Below, piece by piece: positions 62,572 to 64,000 of a stretch of 64,000 nucleotides of DNA. The notes beneath the pieces are model-generated. The model saw only the letters and a list, made by a program, of their open reading frames with translations. It had not been told where the DNA came from and did not search any database. The stretch covers positions 1 to 64,000 of the forward strand of contig NZ_MDEQ02000023.1 of the NCBI RefSeq assembly GCF_001883705.2, given 5' to 3'. This stretch comes from Burkholderia catarinensis (lineage in GTDB: Bacteria; Pseudomonadota; Gammaproteobacteria; Burkholderiales; Burkholderiaceae). How positions within the stretch are numbered: position 1 is the first letter of the stretch; every line of letters begins with the position of its first letter. The position numbers and the translations under genes are program-made.

Positions 62572-62602
62572 ACCCGGCAGCGGCGTTCGCCGCCTGCCGG
62601 GT
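62572..62602 (+). terminator. GC-rich hairpin after the GMC operon
   Basis: acccggcagcggcg pairs with cgccgcctgccgggt (one bulge) around a very short loop, followed by tcattcaaac. It is the only strong structure in the 323-bp gap between the GMC gene and the next gene and probably ends the operon. Confidence 0.6.
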
Positions 62603-62690
62603 TCATTCAAACGGCGCTCCCCATTTCTTGCCCTACGTCGCGCAGGAAGTCCTCCCGGATGACGGGCGATTTCGCCCTCGGAGACGCACC

Positions 62691-64000
62691 GTGAAACCGA
62701 TGCCATTCCGCACCATCCGTGCCATCACCTATGCCAGCGTGCTGCTGTTTCAAGCCGAGGTGCTGGCGCAGTCGCTGGACGCCCAGTCGACGCAGGAAAA
62801 CATTTCCGTGCTGCGCCAGGAAGTCGACCACCACCTGAAAGAACTCGATGCGCTCAAGCGCAGGCTTGCCGAAGAAGAAACGAATCTCTCCCGCCTGAGC
62901 CGGGCGCTGGACATCCGCGAGCTCGCGAGCAAGCGCGGCGCCGGCACGGGCGACACGGGTGCCGCCGCGCAACAGGCCGATGCCGGCGGCGCAGCCGACA
63001 CCACCGGCGCGGCAGGCGGCACGGCCGGCAACGCGCCATCCGCCGCCGCGGCCGCCCCGCCTCCCGCGCAGCCGGTCGGCCAGGCCCCCGTGCCGGAAAC
63101 CGCGCCGCCGCCGGTCGCGCCGATCTTCGATCAGCCCGGCGTGCTGACGCCGAAGCACAAGCTCGTGATCGAACCGTCGTTCCAGTTCAGCTATTCGTCG
63201 TCGGACCGCGTCGCCCTCGTCGGCTATACGATCATCCCGGCCTTGCTGATCGGCCTGATCGACGTGCGGGAAGTCAAGACGACCGTGCTGACGGCCGCGG
63301 TCGCGGCGCGCTACGGGATCACCAACCGGGTGGAATTCGAAATCCGCGTCCCGTATGTGTACTCGACGACCGACACGGTCAGCCGCGAGATCTTCACCGG
63401 CACAGCGCAGGACAACGCGTTCAACAGCCACGGCCACAACATCGGCGACGTCGAAATGACGCTGCGCTACCAGTTCAACACCGGCGGCCCCGACAAGTTC
63501 TATTACATCGGCTGGCTCCGCTTCAAGACCGCCACCGGCAAGAGCCCCTTCGACGTCGTCACCGACTGCGTCACGCGCTGCGTCGGCAATGCCACCGGCA
63601 CCGGCCTGCCGCTCGAACAGCCGACCGGCTCCGGCTTCTACGCGGTCCAGCCGGGCCTCACGTGGCTGTTCCCGTCCGACCCGGTGGTGTTCTTCGGCAA
63701 CGTCAGCTACCTGCACAGCTTCGGCCGCGACAACCTGAGCCTGACGATCCGCAACGGACAGAAGGATTTCCTCGGCAAGGTGCAGCCCGGCGACATCTGG
63801 GGCTTCAACATCGGCATGGGCCTCGCGCTGAACGAGAAGGCGTCGGTGAGCCTCGGCTACGACCAGAGCATCGTGATGCCGACGCAACAGAACGGCCAGA
63901 CGGTGCCGAGCTCCGTGCGCGTGATCCTCGGCACGCTGCTCATCGGCTACTCGTACCGGCTGTCGCCGAAAACCACGCTGAACCTGTCGATCGGCGCCGG
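62691..64000 (+). CDS. outer-membrane beta-barrel protein with N-terminal coiled coil (3' end beyond window)
   Basis: At least 436 residues; the gene runs off the window. A signal peptide (AITYASVLLFQAEVLAQ) is followed by a coiled coil (STQENISVLRQEVDHHLKEL), an Ala/Pro-rich linker (about 85-145) and then strand-rich sequence (KHKLVIEPSFQFSYSSSDRV, YGITNRVEFEIRVPYVYSTT, DIWGFNIGMGLALNEKASVS) typical of transporter-like barrels of the phenol MetA-pathway type. The GTG at 62691 has GGAGA upstream; an ATG three codons later is the alternative. The coiled coil could trimerise or span the periplasm. Function unknown. Confidence 0.75.
   Translation, partial: MKPMPFRTIRAITYASVLLFQAEVLAQSLDAQSTQENISVLRQEVDHHLKELDALKRRLAEEETNLSRLSRALDIRELASKRGAGTGDTGAAAQQADAGGAADTTGAAGGTAGNAPSAAAAAPPPAQPVGQAPVPETAPPPVAPIFDQPGVLTPKHKLVIEPSFQFSYSSSDRVALVGYTIIPALLIGLIDVREVKTTVLTAAVAARYGITNRVEFEIRVPYVYSTTDTVSREIFTGTAQDNAFNSHGHNIGDVEMTLRYQFNTGGPDKFYYIGWLRFKTATGKSPFDVVTDCVTRCVGNATGTGLPLEQPTGSGFYAVQPGLTWLFPSDPVVFFGNVSYLHSFGRDNLSLTIRNGQKDFLGKVQPGDIWGFNIGMGLALNEKASVSLGYDQSIVMPTQQNGQTVPSSVRVILGTLLIGYSYRLSPKTTLNLSIGA

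Noticed and set aside
59386..62706. Minus-strand open frame of 1106 codons opposite the enolase and GMC genes
   Set aside because: Codon-phase shadow of two clearly identified genes; amino-acid composition is dominated by Arg, His and Asp with no recognisable fold.

Overview
The window is about 67% GC with strong G/C bias at third codon positions. Its gene families (many LysR regulators, a CopABCD-type copper operon, an ExeM/NucH nuclease, Tat-exported phospholipase C, DUF3422, DUF2325, Burkholderia-type porin remains) suggest a beta-proteobacterium of the genus Burkholderia. A secondary chromosome of a cepacia-complex species is the best guess. That is inferred from family resemblance, not from a database search. 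No rRNA, tRNA, CRISPR array, prophage or intact insertion sequence was seen.

Layout. 1-6.3 kb: start of a glyA gene, an SDR/lactone-oxidase pair divergent from an AraC regulator, a small EF-hand-like secreted protein and an S10 lipoprotein peptidase, followed by an AT-rich gap. 7-8.9 kb: secreted ExeM/NucH nuclease. 9-16.7 kb: a seven-gene copper operon (two small leader proteins, TolC-like lipoprotein, multicopper oxidase, CusF-like, CopC, CopD) divergent from a heavy-metal two-component system, with two 16-bp operator-like sites between them. 16.7-21 kb: MFS protein, a DmeR/DmeF nickel-cobalt unit with DUF1289, and a yybP-ykoY manganese riboswitch in front of a CaCA-type exporter. 21-25 kb: GST/HxlR, two orphan proteins and an MFS importer. 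25.5-29.4 kb: LuxR regulator, then motAB flanked by two copies of one terminator, then a beheaded acetyltransferase. 30-33.3 kb: a compact ModE locus with three matching operator-like sites. 33.3-38.7 kb: decayed deoR and porin pieces around an intact phospholipase C, then tam and a LysR gene. 38.8-41.7 kb: GNAT and cynR/cynTS. 41.7-46.6 kb: DUF3422 with a new 66-aa peptide gene, LysR genes and orphans. 46.9-51.4 kb: fae-AKR-ALDH-MFS operon. 51.6-54 kb: an accessory patch with parDE, an amber-interrupted ORF and an overlapping orphan gene pair. 54-62.6 kb: two divergent GcvA-like regulators and an ALDH-MFS-enolase-GMC catabolic operon. The window ends inside an outer-membrane beta-barrel gene.

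How the genes work together. Metal control is a theme: periplasmic copper oxidation and export, Ni/Co efflux under a metal-sensing repressor, Mn efflux under an RNA switch, and a molybdate-responsive regulator with its own small regulon. The other half is peripheral metabolism, where each LysR or AraC gene sits divergent from the transporter/oxidase operon it probably controls. Cyanate is hydrolysed by CynS with CynT recycling bicarbonate. The most intriguing parts are the ModE regulon with its unknown proteins, the overlapping pair at 52.9-54.0 kb, the 66-aa peptide downstream of DUF3422, and an enolase-superfamily enzyme lacking its usual first metal ligand.
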